Of a stretch of 64,000 nucleotides of DNA, positions 8,401 to 17,506 are shown in pieces. Under the pieces are notes generated by a model. The model saw only the letters and a program-made list of their open reading frames with translations. It made no database searches and was not told where the DNA came from. Source of the stretch: Treponema sp. (GTDB lineage: Bacteria; Spirochaetota; Spirochaetia; Treponematales; Treponemataceae); assembly GCA_016287815.1 (NCBI GenBank), contig JAEEWW010000007.1, forward strand, positions 1 through 64,000, in the 5' to 3' direction. Position 1 is the stretch's first letter. The number at the start of each line of letters is the position of its first letter. Position numbers and translations under genes: made by a program.

Positions 8401-10097
8401 TTGAACGGCCTTTAAGAATTGTTGATCAGTGGACTTACCATAACCGCTTGTACAGGGCTGCAGCATTTGTTTCAAAAATGCCGAATATGGAACTTGTTCA
8501 GATTACAAGTTTTGGCTGCGGACTTGATGCAGTAACTGCCGATCAGGTAGATGAAATTATGAAGGCCAACGGCCGCATGTACACGCTTATAAAAATTGAT
8601 GAAGGTTCAAATCTTGGAGCTGTACGCATAAGAATCCGCAGTTTGATTGCAGCTGTTCGCGAACGCGAGAGAAGCCACAAAAAGCCTGTTATAAAATCTT
8701 CTGCATATCAGCGCAAGATTTTTACAAAAGACATGAAGTATACTCATACAATTTTGTGTCCGCAGCTTTCGCCGATTCACATGCGCTTAATTCAGAAGGC
8801 GTTCCAGTATAACGGCTACAATTTTGTTTTAATGGATGCTGTTGATCCTAAAGCGGTTGAAGCAGGACTTCGCTTTGTAAACAATGATGCATGTTATCCT
8901 TCTATCCTTGTAGCAGGACAGATGATTGCTGCCCTTGAATCAGGAAAGTATGATTTAGACCATACAAGTTTGATTATTACTCAGACAGGCGGCGGATGCC
9001 GTGCAACAAATTACATAGGATTTATCCGCCGAGCTTTAAATGATGCAGGCTGGTCAAATATCCCGGTTCTTTCGTTAAGTGCCCAGGGATTTGAAAAAAA
9101 TCCTGGCTTTAAGATTACTCCTAAACTTTTGCACCGTTCGATGATGGCTCTTATGATAGGTGATGTGCTTATGCGTGTGCTTTACCGCACAAGACCTTAT
9201 GAAGCGGTTCCTGGTTCTGCAAACAAACTTTACGAAAAATGGAATGCGATTGCAGAAAAAACACTGAAATCAAACTCTATAGGAAAATATCATCGTCTTT
9301 TGAAGCATATTATAAAGGATTTTGATAACCTTGAACTGCTTCCTGTTAAAAAGCCGCGTGTCGGCGTAGTCGGTGAAATCCTTGTAAAATTCCATCCGAC
9401 AGCAAACAATAATCTTGTTGATACAATAGAAGCTGAAGGTGCTGAATGTGTAATGCCTGATCTGGCAGACTTTTTATTCTATTCATTCAGTAACGGAATT
9501 TTCCGCCATGAAAAACTTGCGTTCCCTAAGAAAACTGAAGCTATGGCAAAATTCCTTGTATGGTTCCTGGAACTTTACCGCAAAGATATGAAGCGTTATC
9601 TGCGTAAGAGCCGCCGTTTTGAGCCGCCTTCCTCAATTTATGAATTGATGAAAGGCGTTGATGACATTGTTCAGCTTGGTAACATTACAGGCGAAGGCTG
9701 GTTCTTAACTGCAGAAATGGTTGAACTTATTCATGCAGGAGTTCCAAGTATTGCCTGTGTTCAGCCGTTTGCCTGTCTGCCTAACCATGTAACCGGTAAG
9801 GGAATGATAAAGGAACTTCGCCGACGCTTCCCTGGTTCTAATATCAGTGCGATTGATTATGATCCTGGTTCCAGCGAAGTTAACCAGCTTAACCGCTTAA
9901 AACTTATGCTTTCTAATGCGCCGGTCGGAAAACATCCTGATGAAAATGATGCAGGAATGGTTCTTACAAAAACTGGCTGGGTAAAACCGAAAATCTGCTA
10001 TGCTGAAGGCGGTGCAGGTTTTATAGATACAGATCCTGTTGATACAAACATGATTCCTATGTCTGCGGAAGTAAATGTACCGGAAGTTGTAAAATAA
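5457..10097 (+). CDS. Large 2-hydroxyacyl-CoA dehydratase activase-like protein (BadF/BcrA family plus DUF2229)
   Basis: About 1546 residues. Two ASKHA ATPase modules are visible, starting at LGIDVGSTTVK (residue 24) and LGLDAGSTTTK (about 356). Each has its own cysteine-containing glycine loop of the type that holds a [4Fe-4S] cluster at the dimer interface of known activases (NGTCAGGTGAF about 146, NEACSAGCGSF about 476). A DUF2229-type region follows (from about 757), and the C-terminal part resembles dehydratase D-component proteins. The family couples ATP hydrolysis to low-potential electron transfer in anaerobes; the substrate of these giant fusions is not established. I chose the ATG at 5457, with AAGGG upstream, instead of the track start at 5271. 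No dehydratase alpha/beta genes lie nearby. Confidence 0.9.
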   Translation: MDFNAKERENETPVFSKLVQPLRLGIDVGSTTVKVVILADDDKILYSAYERHRADIRNTIISVVTEALNTVSPMVEAGENQTISAKVTGSGGLSVSQWLNIPFIQEVIAATTAVKKLIPQTDVVIELGGEDAKITYFDNGVEQRMNGTCAGGTGAFIDQMAALLETDAAGLNELAAGASTIYPIAARCGVFAKTDVQPLINEGARREDIAASIYQAVVNQTISGLACGKPIRGNVAFLGGPLHFMDQLRERFIVTLKLTGDAIIVPDNSQLFVAAGSAYAAERLPNALSGEKPKDFPTIKEFRDNLKNLVGAELSEVQRLEPLFTSQEELDKFSERHSQEKAARADLSTAKGPVFLGLDAGSTTTKATLINQKGEILWDFYDVNAGNPVDLAVRILKDLYRRLPKDVYIARAVSTGYGEALFQAALNVDAGEVETITHYRAADFFVPGVEFLLDIGGQDMKCLRMKDGAIVSIQLNEACSAGCGSFLDNFAHTMGMNIEQFSKLALLAEHPVDLGSRCTVFMNSRVKQAQKEGASVADISAGLSYSVIKNALFKVIKLRKASDIGTKVVVQGGTFKNMAVLRAFEKIAKVEVFRPDVAGLMGAYGSALIALDQWRDLTAPKPGEPAGTVHEVRSGLATLEQLDSFRVDLELRRCGKCQNNCLLTINTFSTDSAAGDNSTGGEASGRAVRRFVTGNRCERGAEIGGSVVDATNHKNKAEAYRDDIHELPNLFDWKYKRLFNTYVPLSPDKAPLGDVGIPRVLNMYENYPLWFTFFTELGFRVRLSPRSTRAVYEKGLESIPSESVCYPGKISHGHVESLLKQGIKFIFYPCAPYEKQEDSGAGNHYNCPIVTSYPEVLRNNIDALRQDSNILYMNPFLPIYDKERLAERLYEEMHPHFPSLTRSQIDNAVEKAWKEQEKFRLDTQLQGEAAIEQLIRTGASGIVLSGRPYHLDPEINHGIPEMIHSLGLAVFTEDSVAHLGSIERPLRIVDQWTYHNRLYRAAAFVSKMPNMELVQITSFGCGLDAVTADQVDEIMKANGRMYTLIKIDEGSNLGAVRIRIRSLIAAVRERERSHKKPVIKSSAYQRKIFTKDMKYTHTILCPQLSPIHMRLIQKAFQYNGYNFVLMDAVDPKAVEAGLRFVNNDACYPSILVAGQMIAALESGKYDLDHTSLIITQTGGGCRATNYIGFIRRALNDAGWSNIPVLSLSAQGFEKNPGFKITPKLLHRSMMALMIGDVLMRVLYRTRPYEAVPGSANKLYEKWNAIAEKTLKSNSIGKYHRLLKHIIKDFDNLELLPVKKPRVGVVGEILVKFHPTANNNLVDTIEAEGAECVMPDLADFLFYSFSNGIFRHEKLAFPKKTEAMAKFLVWFLELYRKDMKRYLRKSRRFEPPSSIYELMKGVDDIVQLGNITGEGWFLTAEMVELIHAGVPSIACVQPFACLPNHVTGKGMIKELRRRFPGSNISAIDYDPGSSEVNQLNRLKLMLSNAPVGKHPDENDAGMVLTKTGWVKPKICYAEGGAGFIDTDPVDTNMIPMSAEVNVPEVVK

Positions 10098-10184
10098 GGG
10101 ACAGCCGGGTAATCAGGAAATTTGGGCTGATTTAAAATTTATGCAGCCTGAAACCTGAGAACCCCTGCTGATTCGGGAGGAAAA

Positions 10185-11555
10185 ATGAAACGGTTTTCAA
10201 AATTTCTTATAATTGCTTTTCTGCTTCCTGCTGTTTCGCTTTTTGCCGAATACAACCGTTTTAATGTTCCTGATTCTGCTGAAATCCGAAAGGATTTGGT
10301 TGATACCTGGTTTACCGAGCCGATTGAATTAATCCGATTGCGGAATCCTGAAATACGTACTAATTCTATCGGACAGAGATTTCAGGTTCGGTGCGAAGAA
10401 AGCGAGGATTTTTTTTCTATATTTGTTTCTCCTGAAACAGAAATCCCGATTGATGTTTATACGGATTCCGGCGTAAATACCATAACAAAGACTGAATATC
10501 CTATTGATATCTGCGGCAGCTGGGTTCTTGTAAGAAACAAATCAGACGGAAGTCCTATACGGATACGCTATTATTTTTCTGCGGACAGCGATGTTTACAT
10601 TCAGCTGACACCTTTTTCACGGTATACGCTTGCGGATATGGTTATATTTAAAAACTATGCTTCCAGAGGGCTTCAGCTTGGACTTCCATTTGAAAGGTTT
10701 TATTCATCTTCTTTTGAACAGCTTTATAAGTGGACTTCATCAATCCTTCCGTGGAACTATGTAACAATAAATACAAGCCTTTACCATTCAAATTTGCAGA
10801 TGATTCAGGTAATCCGCGAAAATCTTCCTTCAATTGTATATACGGATGATGCAATTTATGATGAAGCAGGCCGCCCGATTTATCTTTCTACAGGTAAGCC
10901 GCGTAAAGTATCTGAAGAAAACCGTAAAAAACTTACATTGAATGAAGCTGGCTTTGTAAAATGGGTTGTAGACGGACTTATTTATCCTATAACCGGAAGC
11001 TATACGTTCAGAGATCCTCTTCTTGTACCAACAGTTGAATTTAAACCGGTTGGTTTTCAGGGGATTATAGACAGTGTTTATGATTTGTCTTTTTCTTTGA
11101 ACTGGACAAGAAACCTTGCGGCAGCTTCTCTTTCTGTTTTTGCGAATAAAAAATATCTTTATTCAGAATCTGGAGTTGACGTAACTAATGAACCGTTCTG
11201 TGCAGAATTGATTGACGGAAAGATTGTAAATAATGCAGGTTACATAAAAGATACTGGCTATGAAGCCGGAAAATTAAAAGCGATTTTATACGTACTTGCT
11301 GCAACAAATCCTTCGTTCTGCTATTTGTCTGCAATCCGCAGTAATTCGCAGACAACGCCAGAAGTTCGGCCGTTTAATCATTGTGCCGTTCTTTTCCCGT
11401 ATTTTGATTCAAACGGGCGTTTTGACTGCGTTGTTTTTGCAAACGGTACAGAAGTTTCGCTTTCATACTTTTTACAGCGATATAAAAATGACTTTATTCA
11501 TTTAACAAGAATAGAAACTGAAGACAGATTTTTTCCTCAGACAGCTGCTGAATAA
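10185..11555 (+). CDS. Exported protein of unknown function
   Basis: 456 residues with a clear signal peptide (MKRFSKFLIIAFLLPAVSLFAEY), so periplasmic or outer-membrane located. The start is well set: GGGAGG precedes the ATG. The rest is rich in Tyr, Phe and Arg and includes a motif-free stretch around DAIYDEAGRPIYLSTGKPRK. No domain is recognised. It lies 87 bases after the large activase gene and may be read through from it. No terminator is apparent in the 150 bases downstream. Confidence 0.7.
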   Translation: MKRFSKFLIIAFLLPAVSLFAEYNRFNVPDSAEIRKDLVDTWFTEPIELIRLRNPEIRTNSIGQRFQVRCEESEDFFSIFVSPETEIPIDVYTDSGVNTITKTEYPIDICGSWVLVRNKSDGSPIRIRYYFSADSDVYIQLTPFSRYTLADMVIFKNYASRGLQLGLPFERFYSSSFEQLYKWTSSILPWNYVTINTSLYHSNLQMIQVIRENLPSIVYTDDAIYDEAGRPIYLSTGKPRKVSEENRKKLTLNEAGFVKWVVDGLIYPITGSYTFRDPLLVPTVEFKPVGFQGIIDSVYDLSFSLNWTRNLAAASLSVFANKKYLYSESGVDVTNEPFCAELIDGKIVNNAGYIKDTGYEAGKLKAILYVLAATNPSFCYLSAIRSNSQTTPEVRPFNHCAVLFPYFDSNGRFDCVVFANGTEVSLSYFLQRYKNDFIHLTRIETEDRFFPQTAAE

Positions 11556-11694
11556 TTTTTTTCACCAGAATGGCTTTCTTTGCGGACGGGCTTTCGTTGC
11601 CTGAGTCTTTTCTTGCGATTCTATAACTAGGTGTAATCTTTTCGACAAGGCGCTGCAATACAAACATAGCGTAACTTTTTTCTCTTTTTTTCGT

Positions 11695-11700
11695 TATAAT
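11695..11700 (+). promoter_or_regulatory. -10 element of the TPR-ExbBD-TonB operon
   Basis: TATAAT ends six bases before a run of three in-frame ATGs (11706, 11709, 11712). The predicted +1 is 11707, so translation probably begins at the second or third ATG of an almost leaderless mRNA. Confidence 0.55.
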
Positions 11701-11705
11701 TTATA

Positions 11706-14702
11706 ATGATGATGAAAAATAGTACAAATAAGAAAATTTTTAGAAAAACTTACAGGGAATTACGCCCTGTTATTGCTGCCTCGTTTTTGATTATAAGTGT
11801 TTTTTCTCAGTTGACTGCAGCGCCTGCAAAAACTGAAAACACTCTTTTTGCAGAAATTTCTTCTGCTTATGAAAGCGGTTTTTATCCTGGAGTTGTAAAA
11901 TATGCAGGAAGTTTTAAAAAACAGTTTTCTCATTCAGCTTTAACCCCAAAAGTTATGCTTTATGAAGGAGAAAGTCTTTTTAGAATTTCCAGACTGGATG
12001 AAGCGACTGTTGTTTTAAAAAAAGTTCTTGATTATGACGATTCAGATAAACTTTTAAAATTAAAGGCAAACTACTGGCTTGGCAGAACTTCTTTTGAACA
12101 GAAAGATTATTCTTCTGCTGCAAGATTTTTTTATGATTCTGCAGAAAAATCTAAGTCATTTGAAACTGAAAAAGATGTTTACAATTCTTCAATTTATTAC
12201 GGGGCAAAATCTTTTGCTGAGCTTAAAAACTATTCTGAAGCGGAAAAACTTTTAGAATATGTTGTGGCAAACGGCAACAATTTTACGCATAGTGAATATG
12301 AAGACTCTGTTCTGCTTTTATTTGCTTCATACGAATCTTCTAAAGATTTTAAAAAGACTCAGGCACTTTATAAAAAATTGCCGCAGGATTTTTTTAGTGC
12401 TCAGGCAAAACACAAAATAATGTTTTATTATGCTGATGCGCTTAATTCACTTGGAAATTATACGGAAGCCTACGGTATTTATGAAAATCTTATAGAAAAT
12501 GCTGAGGCTCCGCTTGCTTTTCAGTCTTTGCAAAGAGCATATCTGATTTCTGTAAAATATAGGGAAGAACTTAAAAAAGAGCCTTCAAAAGTTCTTGTTT
12601 CTGCAAAAGAAAAATTTTCAGGTTATTCTGATTTTAATTATACTGACTTTATAGACGATTTTTATCTTCGCCTTGGAATTGATTTTTATAATTCAGGAAA
12701 CTATCAGGATTCTTCTGCCTGTCTGAAAGAAATTTCCAAAGAAGCATCTTCTTATATTGCGGGCGTAAAAGACCTTTATCAGGCACAGCTGATTGTTGCA
12801 GATGGTTTTGGTCCTGTACAAACCCGTGCATCGGAAGCAGAAAACTTTTTACTTTCAAAACTGAATTCTGTTAAGGATAAAGATATTAAGGATTCTTATT
12901 GCAAGCAGCTTGCAAGATTTGCAGGACTTCAGGAAAAATGGCAGGACTGCATAGGATACGTTTCTAAGGTTACAGTACCCGATTCTGCCTGTCTTTACTG
13001 GAAGGCGTTTGCAGAACAGAATTCCGATAAATTTGAGCAGGCGCAGAAAACTCTTGAAACTTCTGTTAACGGAAGTCCTGTATGGGAAAATTCTTCTGAA
13101 AGTGAATGCCTTTATGCAGTTGTGCTTGCGCAGAACGGGAAGAACAGGGAAGCGTGCCGCATTTTTTCTTCCCTTGAAAAACAGGAAAAATTAAATGAAA
13201 AAATGCGGCTTAATTATATCCGCGCGCTTATAGAATGTTCTGATAATGACGAAGCCTTAAAAATTGCAGGACGCGTTACAAGCCCTGTAGCAGTTTATTA
13301 CAAGGCTCTGGCAAATTTCAATTTGAAAAACTGGAAGGAAAGTAAGGAACTTTTCCAAAACTATCTTGATTCATCTGATTCAGCAAGTTCTGCGAATTCA
13401 GATAATGCAAATCAGCGGGCTTTTGCATTGTTTTATCTTGGCTTTGCACAGTTCAGGCTTTCAGAATTTAATGAGGCTTTTGAAAATCTTTTTGACTTTG
13501 CCGGAAGCAATCCAAAAAGTTCACTTGCATGGTATGCTTATTTTACAAGTGCAAGTGCCGCTGTTTATGCCGGAGATTTTTTTAAGGCACAGAAAGCTTC
13601 CGAAGCTGGTCTTTCAGCCGCAGATACAGTGCAAAAAAAACAGGAATCTGTAATGCAGTGTGCTTCAGTTTATTCTGATTCAGGTGAAGGTGAAAAAGCC
13701 GAGAAACTATTGCAGCCTTATTTTAAGCAGAATAATCATTTTGGAAATCAATGTGGTTTTGCTTTGGCTCAGGTATATGAACGGCAGGAAAAAATAAAAG
13801 AAGCTGATTCTGTCTATGCAACACTTTCGTCACGTAAAAACAATGCAACCCTTGCAGAAGAAGCTTTGTATCGCCGCGGAGAGCTTTATTATTCGGTAAA
13901 TGACTATAAAACTTCATCGCAGCGGTTTTCTGATTATCTTTCCCGGTATTCGTCCGGAAAATTTAGTGATGGTGCCATGTATTATAAGGCTGAATGCCTC
14001 AGACAGATGAATCAGGGTGATAAAGCAGCGCTGCAATATGAGCTTTTGCTGAATTCTATACCGAAGACAACTTACAGATATCCTGCCATGAAAAATCTCT
14101 GCATTTTATACCGGGATTCAGGTAATTATGAAGAAAGTCTTTCTTATGCACAGAAAATGCTTTCTGAATTTCCTGCTCAGGCAAAAGAAGAAAAAATTGA
14201 CATTCAGGAAAAAGAACTTTTAAAACTTGTAAAAGGCACTGATTCAAGAATTGTAGCAAAGCTTTCGGAATATGAAAAAAACGGTGGTCTGAAAACTGAA
14301 AGCGGCAGAATCGCTGGTACAGAACTTGCCGCTTTATATGCAGAAAAAGAAGAGACTTTTGAACAGGCTGCAGCTCTTGCAAAACAGATTCTGCCGCTTC
14401 AAAAAAAGAATCTTAATGCAGAATGTGGTTTTGCGGCGGAAAACGCATTCCTTCTTGCTAAACACGAGCGCACAAATCAGAAAAACAAGGAAAGTGCTGA
14501 TTTGTACCTTGAAGCTGCCGAGTATTTTAGAATGAGCGGAAAAAATCCGGAAGCGGCCAGTTCTTTGTACGGCGCAATAGAAGCTTTTGATGCAAGCGGA
14601 AATTACGGCGATGCAAAAGAAACGGCAGATTTACTTGAAAAACTTTATCCGGAAAGCCGGCAGAATATTGCGGCGAAAAGGATAATAAACCGTATGGAAT
14701 AA
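11706..14702 (+). CDS. Exported tetratricopeptide-repeat protein
   Basis: About 998 residues. A positively charged start is followed by a hydrophobic signal segment (VIAASFLIISVFSQLTAAPA), then many TPR-like helical pairs across the whole length (for example KANYWLGRTSFEQKDYSSAARFFYDSA, and ALYRRGELYYSVNDYKTSSQRFSDYL). TPR proteins are protein-binding scaffolds. This is the first gene of an operon that continues with an outer-membrane-type protein, ExbB, ExbD and a TonB-like protein, so it is likely the periplasmic adaptor of that system. The precise start among the three leading ATGs is uncertain. I did not identify an enzyme domain. Confidence 0.8.
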   Translation: MMMKNSTNKKIFRKTYRELRPVIAASFLIISVFSQLTAAPAKTENTLFAEISSAYESGFYPGVVKYAGSFKKQFSHSALTPKVMLYEGESLFRISRLDEATVVLKKVLDYDDSDKLLKLKANYWLGRTSFEQKDYSSAARFFYDSAEKSKSFETEKDVYNSSIYYGAKSFAELKNYSEAEKLLEYVVANGNNFTHSEYEDSVLLLFASYESSKDFKKTQALYKKLPQDFFSAQAKHKIMFYYADALNSLGNYTEAYGIYENLIENAEAPLAFQSLQRAYLISVKYREELKKEPSKVLVSAKEKFSGYSDFNYTDFIDDFYLRLGIDFYNSGNYQDSSACLKEISKEASSYIAGVKDLYQAQLIVADGFGPVQTRASEAENFLLSKLNSVKDKDIKDSYCKQLARFAGLQEKWQDCIGYVSKVTVPDSACLYWKAFAEQNSDKFEQAQKTLETSVNGSPVWENSSESECLYAVVLAQNGKNREACRIFSSLEKQEKLNEKMRLNYIRALIECSDNDEALKIAGRVTSPVAVYYKALANFNLKNWKESKELFQNYLDSSDSASSANSDNANQRAFALFYLGFAQFRLSEFNEAFENLFDFAGSNPKSSLAWYAYFTSASAAVYAGDFFKAQKASEAGLSAADTVQKKQESVMQCASVYSDSGEGEKAEKLLQPYFKQNNHFGNQCGFALAQVYERQEKIKEADSVYATLSSRKNNATLAEEALYRRGELYYSVNDYKTSSQRFSDYLSRYSSGKFSDGAMYYKAECLRQMNQGDKAALQYELLLNSIPKTTYRYPAMKNLCILYRDSGNYEESLSYAQKMLSEFPAQAKEEKIDIQEKELLKLVKGTDSRIVAKLSEYEKNGGLKTESGRIAGTELAALYAEKEETFEQAAALAKQILPLQKKNLNAECGFAAENAFLLAKHERTNQKNKESADLYLEAAEYFRMSGKNPEAASSLYGAIEAFDASGNYGDAKETADLLEKLYPESRQNIAAKRIINRME

Positions 14703-14776
14703 AACGGATAAAAATTAAACGTAAAACAGGAATATATAGAAATAGAAACGATATATAACAATTGAACAGAGGAATT

Positions 14777-16462
14777 ATGAAAAGATTTAGAAAGATTTTT
14801 AATAAAAAAACAGCAGCTTTTAGATTTGTACCGGTTACAATGGCAGTTTTATGCGTGCCCGTTTTTTTGCAGGCAGAAGAAATTGCATTGCCGGATGTTA
14901 CGACAGTTATTTCCGGAAATGAAGTTCAGGTAGGCAAAGATGCAATGCCAGATTTTTCAAAAATAATTCCGGATGAAGAAACTTCTGTTCCGGAACTTAT
15001 AAAACTTCCGGAAATAGAAATTGTAGAAGAGGATGCACTTACAAAGCCTGTAAAGAACGAAAGCGCAAAAAAAGAAAAAGATTTGTTTGTAGAAGGCAAG
15101 GTTGGCGGCGGATACCATGGATTTTTTACCGGAAGTTTTGATATTTTCCGGCAGACAGAAAAAAATCCGTTCCAGTTGAGTTTTTCGCACGAAAGTTCTG
15201 AAGGCTATGGAAAAAAATCAGCTTCTGACGGCTACTTTGACAGCGAAACAAAAATTTCTGGCGAAAAAACTTTTTCTATACAGGATACGGCATGGAATTT
15301 TTCTGCATTTTACGAAAAAAATGAAAACGGACTTCAGTCAAATTCTTCTGCATTGAACGACCTTAAACAGCAGGATACTGGCGGAAAATTCTTTATAACT
15401 TTAAATCCTACAGAAAAACTAACGCTGGAAATTGGAAGCGGCATAGATTTTTATTCCCGTTATGGAAGCAAAAAGGAAGTTTCCCTTGTGCAGAATTATG
15501 AAAAAGAAGCCTTTGTGCTTGGAATTTCGCCTTGGGTAAACGCATGCTGGAGCTTTGATTCATTTAAGCTGGAAATTTTGGGAGATTATTTTCAGCAGAA
15601 TAATCTGAAAGAAAAAGAATATATAGCATTTGCAGATTTAGATGAACAGGCTACGTACAGGGCAAAACTTGGAGCCAGATTTATCTGGTCAAATGATGTT
15701 TTTACTTTGTTTGAAGAGGTTCATGCGGTATTAGGAAATAAGCTTGGCGATAACCGTTCAATCATAACTCCATTTACGGCAGGCCTTGATATAAATGCGG
15801 AACCTGATTTTTTAGGCGGCACATTTTTGTTTAATATAAAGGGCGGACTTGATTCTTATCAGAGTAAGTATTCAGAGCTTGAAAAACTATATAAATTTTC
15901 AGTTCTTGGTTTCTTCCCTGAAGAAACAACTGAGTGGTATGTGGATTCGAATTTAACATTGCCGCTTGGCGAAAAACTTTCTGCAAAAGGTTCTGCAGAA
16001 TATAGAAAAACAGTTTATGAAAATGGAATCTGGCAGCCTGATTATGGCACTTCTTTAGCTTCTGCGTTGTACGGATATACAATGGCCGAGCGCGAAATGT
16101 TCAAGTCTACAGCGGGATTGTCTTACAAAGCCGGTGATTATTCACTTTCTGCTCAGTGGCAGAAACAGTGGAAAGATATTCCGGTTCTTGAATGTGAAAA
16201 TCTAATAGAAGTTTCTTTAGAAATTCAGCCTGAAGATTTAAAATATGGAGCTGTATTTACTGCCGGTTTTGAAGCAGGGAAAGATTCTGATAAAACTCCT
16301 TTAATAGGCGGAAACGGATTTATCCGCTTAACTCCGGCATTGCGTCTTGCATTAGAGGCTGATGATCTTATAAAACTTGTAAGCCGTGAAAAACGGACTT
16401 ACGCTGGCGAATATTGTTCACGGGGTGGAAGCGCAGCCCTGCTTGTAAAATTTAATTTTTAG
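14777..16462 (+). CDS. Probable outer-membrane beta-barrel protein
   Basis: About 561 residues. A basic N-terminus and hydrophobic segment ending at FLQAEE look like a signal peptide. After a linker with the acidic repeat-like SVPELIKLPEIEIVEED, the protein becomes a series of alternating strand-like segments (for example EGKVGGGYHGFFTGSFDIF, LEIGSGIDFYSRYG) and ends in LLVKFNF. A C-terminal aromatic is typical of outer-membrane barrels. I used the ATG at 14777 because AGAGG sits just upstream; the track start is a TTG. It lies 74 bases after the TPR gene and 24 bases before exbB, so it is probably the outer-membrane client of the ExbBD-TonB motor. No plug or TonB box was recognised. Confidence 0.65.
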   Translation: MKRFRKIFNKKTAAFRFVPVTMAVLCVPVFLQAEEIALPDVTTVISGNEVQVGKDAMPDFSKIIPDEETSVPELIKLPEIEIVEEDALTKPVKNESAKKEKDLFVEGKVGGGYHGFFTGSFDIFRQTEKNPFQLSFSHESSEGYGKKSASDGYFDSETKISGEKTFSIQDTAWNFSAFYEKNENGLQSNSSALNDLKQQDTGGKFFITLNPTEKLTLEIGSGIDFYSRYGSKKEVSLVQNYEKEAFVLGISPWVNACWSFDSFKLEILGDYFQQNNLKEKEYIAFADLDEQATYRAKLGARFIWSNDVFTLFEEVHAVLGNKLGDNRSIITPFTAGLDINAEPDFLGGTFLFNIKGGLDSYQSKYSELEKLYKFSVLGFFPEETTEWYVDSNLTLPLGEKLSAKGSAEYRKTVYENGIWQPDYGTSLASALYGYTMAEREMFKSTAGLSYKAGDYSLSAQWQKQWKDIPVLECENLIEVSLEIQPEDLKYGAVFTAGFEAGKDSDKTPLIGGNGFIRLTPALRLALEADDLIKLVSREKRTYAGEYCSRGGSAALLVKFNF

Positions 16463-16486
16463 ACCAAAGGATTTTTGGAGGTATAG

Positions 16487-17098
16487 ATGTTAGGACTTAT
16501 AAAATCTGGCGGACCTTTAATGGTTGCAATTTTTATCTGTGCTGTTATAGCGACTTTTATAATTATTGAAAGATTTTATTACTTTGTTTCAATAAAAAAA
16601 CGGGATGCAGAACTTTCCCGGTTCCTTGAAGATGATTTGCAGAAAAAAGATTTTCAGAAGGCAGAAACAGACTGTATTGCTGCCGGCACTCCAACTGCAA
16701 AGGTAATAAAAAAGGCTTTGGACTGCCGCCGCTGGGAAGAAAATGATATGAAGGAAGCTGTCGCGGCGGAAATGGATAGTGTTGTTCCTCAACTGGAACA
16801 TTATCTGACACCTCTTGGAACTATAGCAAATATTTCTACCTTGCTTGGCCTTTTAGGAACTGTAACAGGTAATATAAAGGCTTTCGGTGTATTGAGTGCC
16901 GGCGGTTCTATGGGAGATCCTGCCGCTCTTGCCGGAGCGATTGCAGAAGCCCTTCTTACTACAGCCGCTGGTCTCTGCGTTTCAATACCTGCATTTATTT
17001 TCCATAATTATTTTGTTTCAAGAGTTAACCGCAGAATTGCCGAAATGGAATCTATGGTAACTTCTGCCTTGCTCCGTATGACCGGAAGGATTTTGTAA
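16487..17098 (+). CDS. exbB: MotA/TolQ/ExbB proton-channel protein
   Basis: 203 residues with the family layout: one N-terminal membrane helix (about residues 7-29), a cytoplasmic domain, then two helices (about 107-130 and 150-175) carrying the conserved LTPLGTIANISTLLGLLGTVTGNI and AIAEALLTTAAGL segments. It forms the stator that uses the proton motive force with ExbD. The start has GGAGG eight bases upstream. The exbD ATG begins on the base after its stop, showing tight co-translation. Homology alone does not separate ExbB from TolQ; the TonB-like gene next door favours ExbB. Confidence 0.9.
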   Translation: MLGLIKSGGPLMVAIFICAVIATFIIIERFYYFVSIKKRDAELSRFLEDDLQKKDFQKAETDCIAAGTPTAKVIKKALDCRRWEENDMKEAVAAEMDSVVPQLEHYLTPLGTIANISTLLGLLGTVTGNIKAFGVLSAGGSMGDPAALAGAIAEALLTTAAGLCVSIPAFIFHNYFVSRVNRRIAEMESMVTSALLRMTGRIL

Positions 17099-17506
17099 AT
17101 GAAAATAAAACGATGGGAAACCCCAAAAGCCAATGTCGATCTTATTCCTATGATAGACATTGTATTTCAGCTTATTCTGTTTTTTCTGGTTTCTACAACT
17201 TTTGCAATTCTGCCCGGAATAAATGTTAATTTACCGCAAAGCTCTACGGCAAAAGGCGCGCCTACCGCAGGAATTACAATTACGGCAAAAAGCGATGGTA
17301 TTCTGTATTTTAACGATGTACAGGTAAACTCAGAAAGCCTTGGTACTTATCTTGCAGATTTTGATACACAGGGAAAGCCAAAAGAAGAATATCCTGTAAC
17401 GCTTGAAGCTGACAGTGAAGTAACAAACGGAATGGTAGTAAGTATTTTTGATGTTTTACGAAAAAATGGTTTTTCTGCCGTAAACTTAAGGACAACGAAC
17501 AAATGA
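17099..17506 (+). CDS. exbD: ExbD/TolR-family protein
   Basis: 135 residues: short cytoplasmic N-terminus, a single membrane helix with the functional aspartate (VDLIPMIDIVFQLILFFLV, Asp20) and a periplasmic domain. This is the proton-translocating partner of ExbB. It follows exbB with no gap and overlaps the TonB-like gene by four bases (ATGA). Confidence 0.9.
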   Translation: MKIKRWETPKANVDLIPMIDIVFQLILFFLVSTTFAILPGINVNLPQSSTAKGAPTAGITITAKSDGILYFNDVQVNSESLGTYLADFDTQGKPKEEYPVTLEADSEVTNGMVVSIFDVLRKNGFSAVNLRTTNK

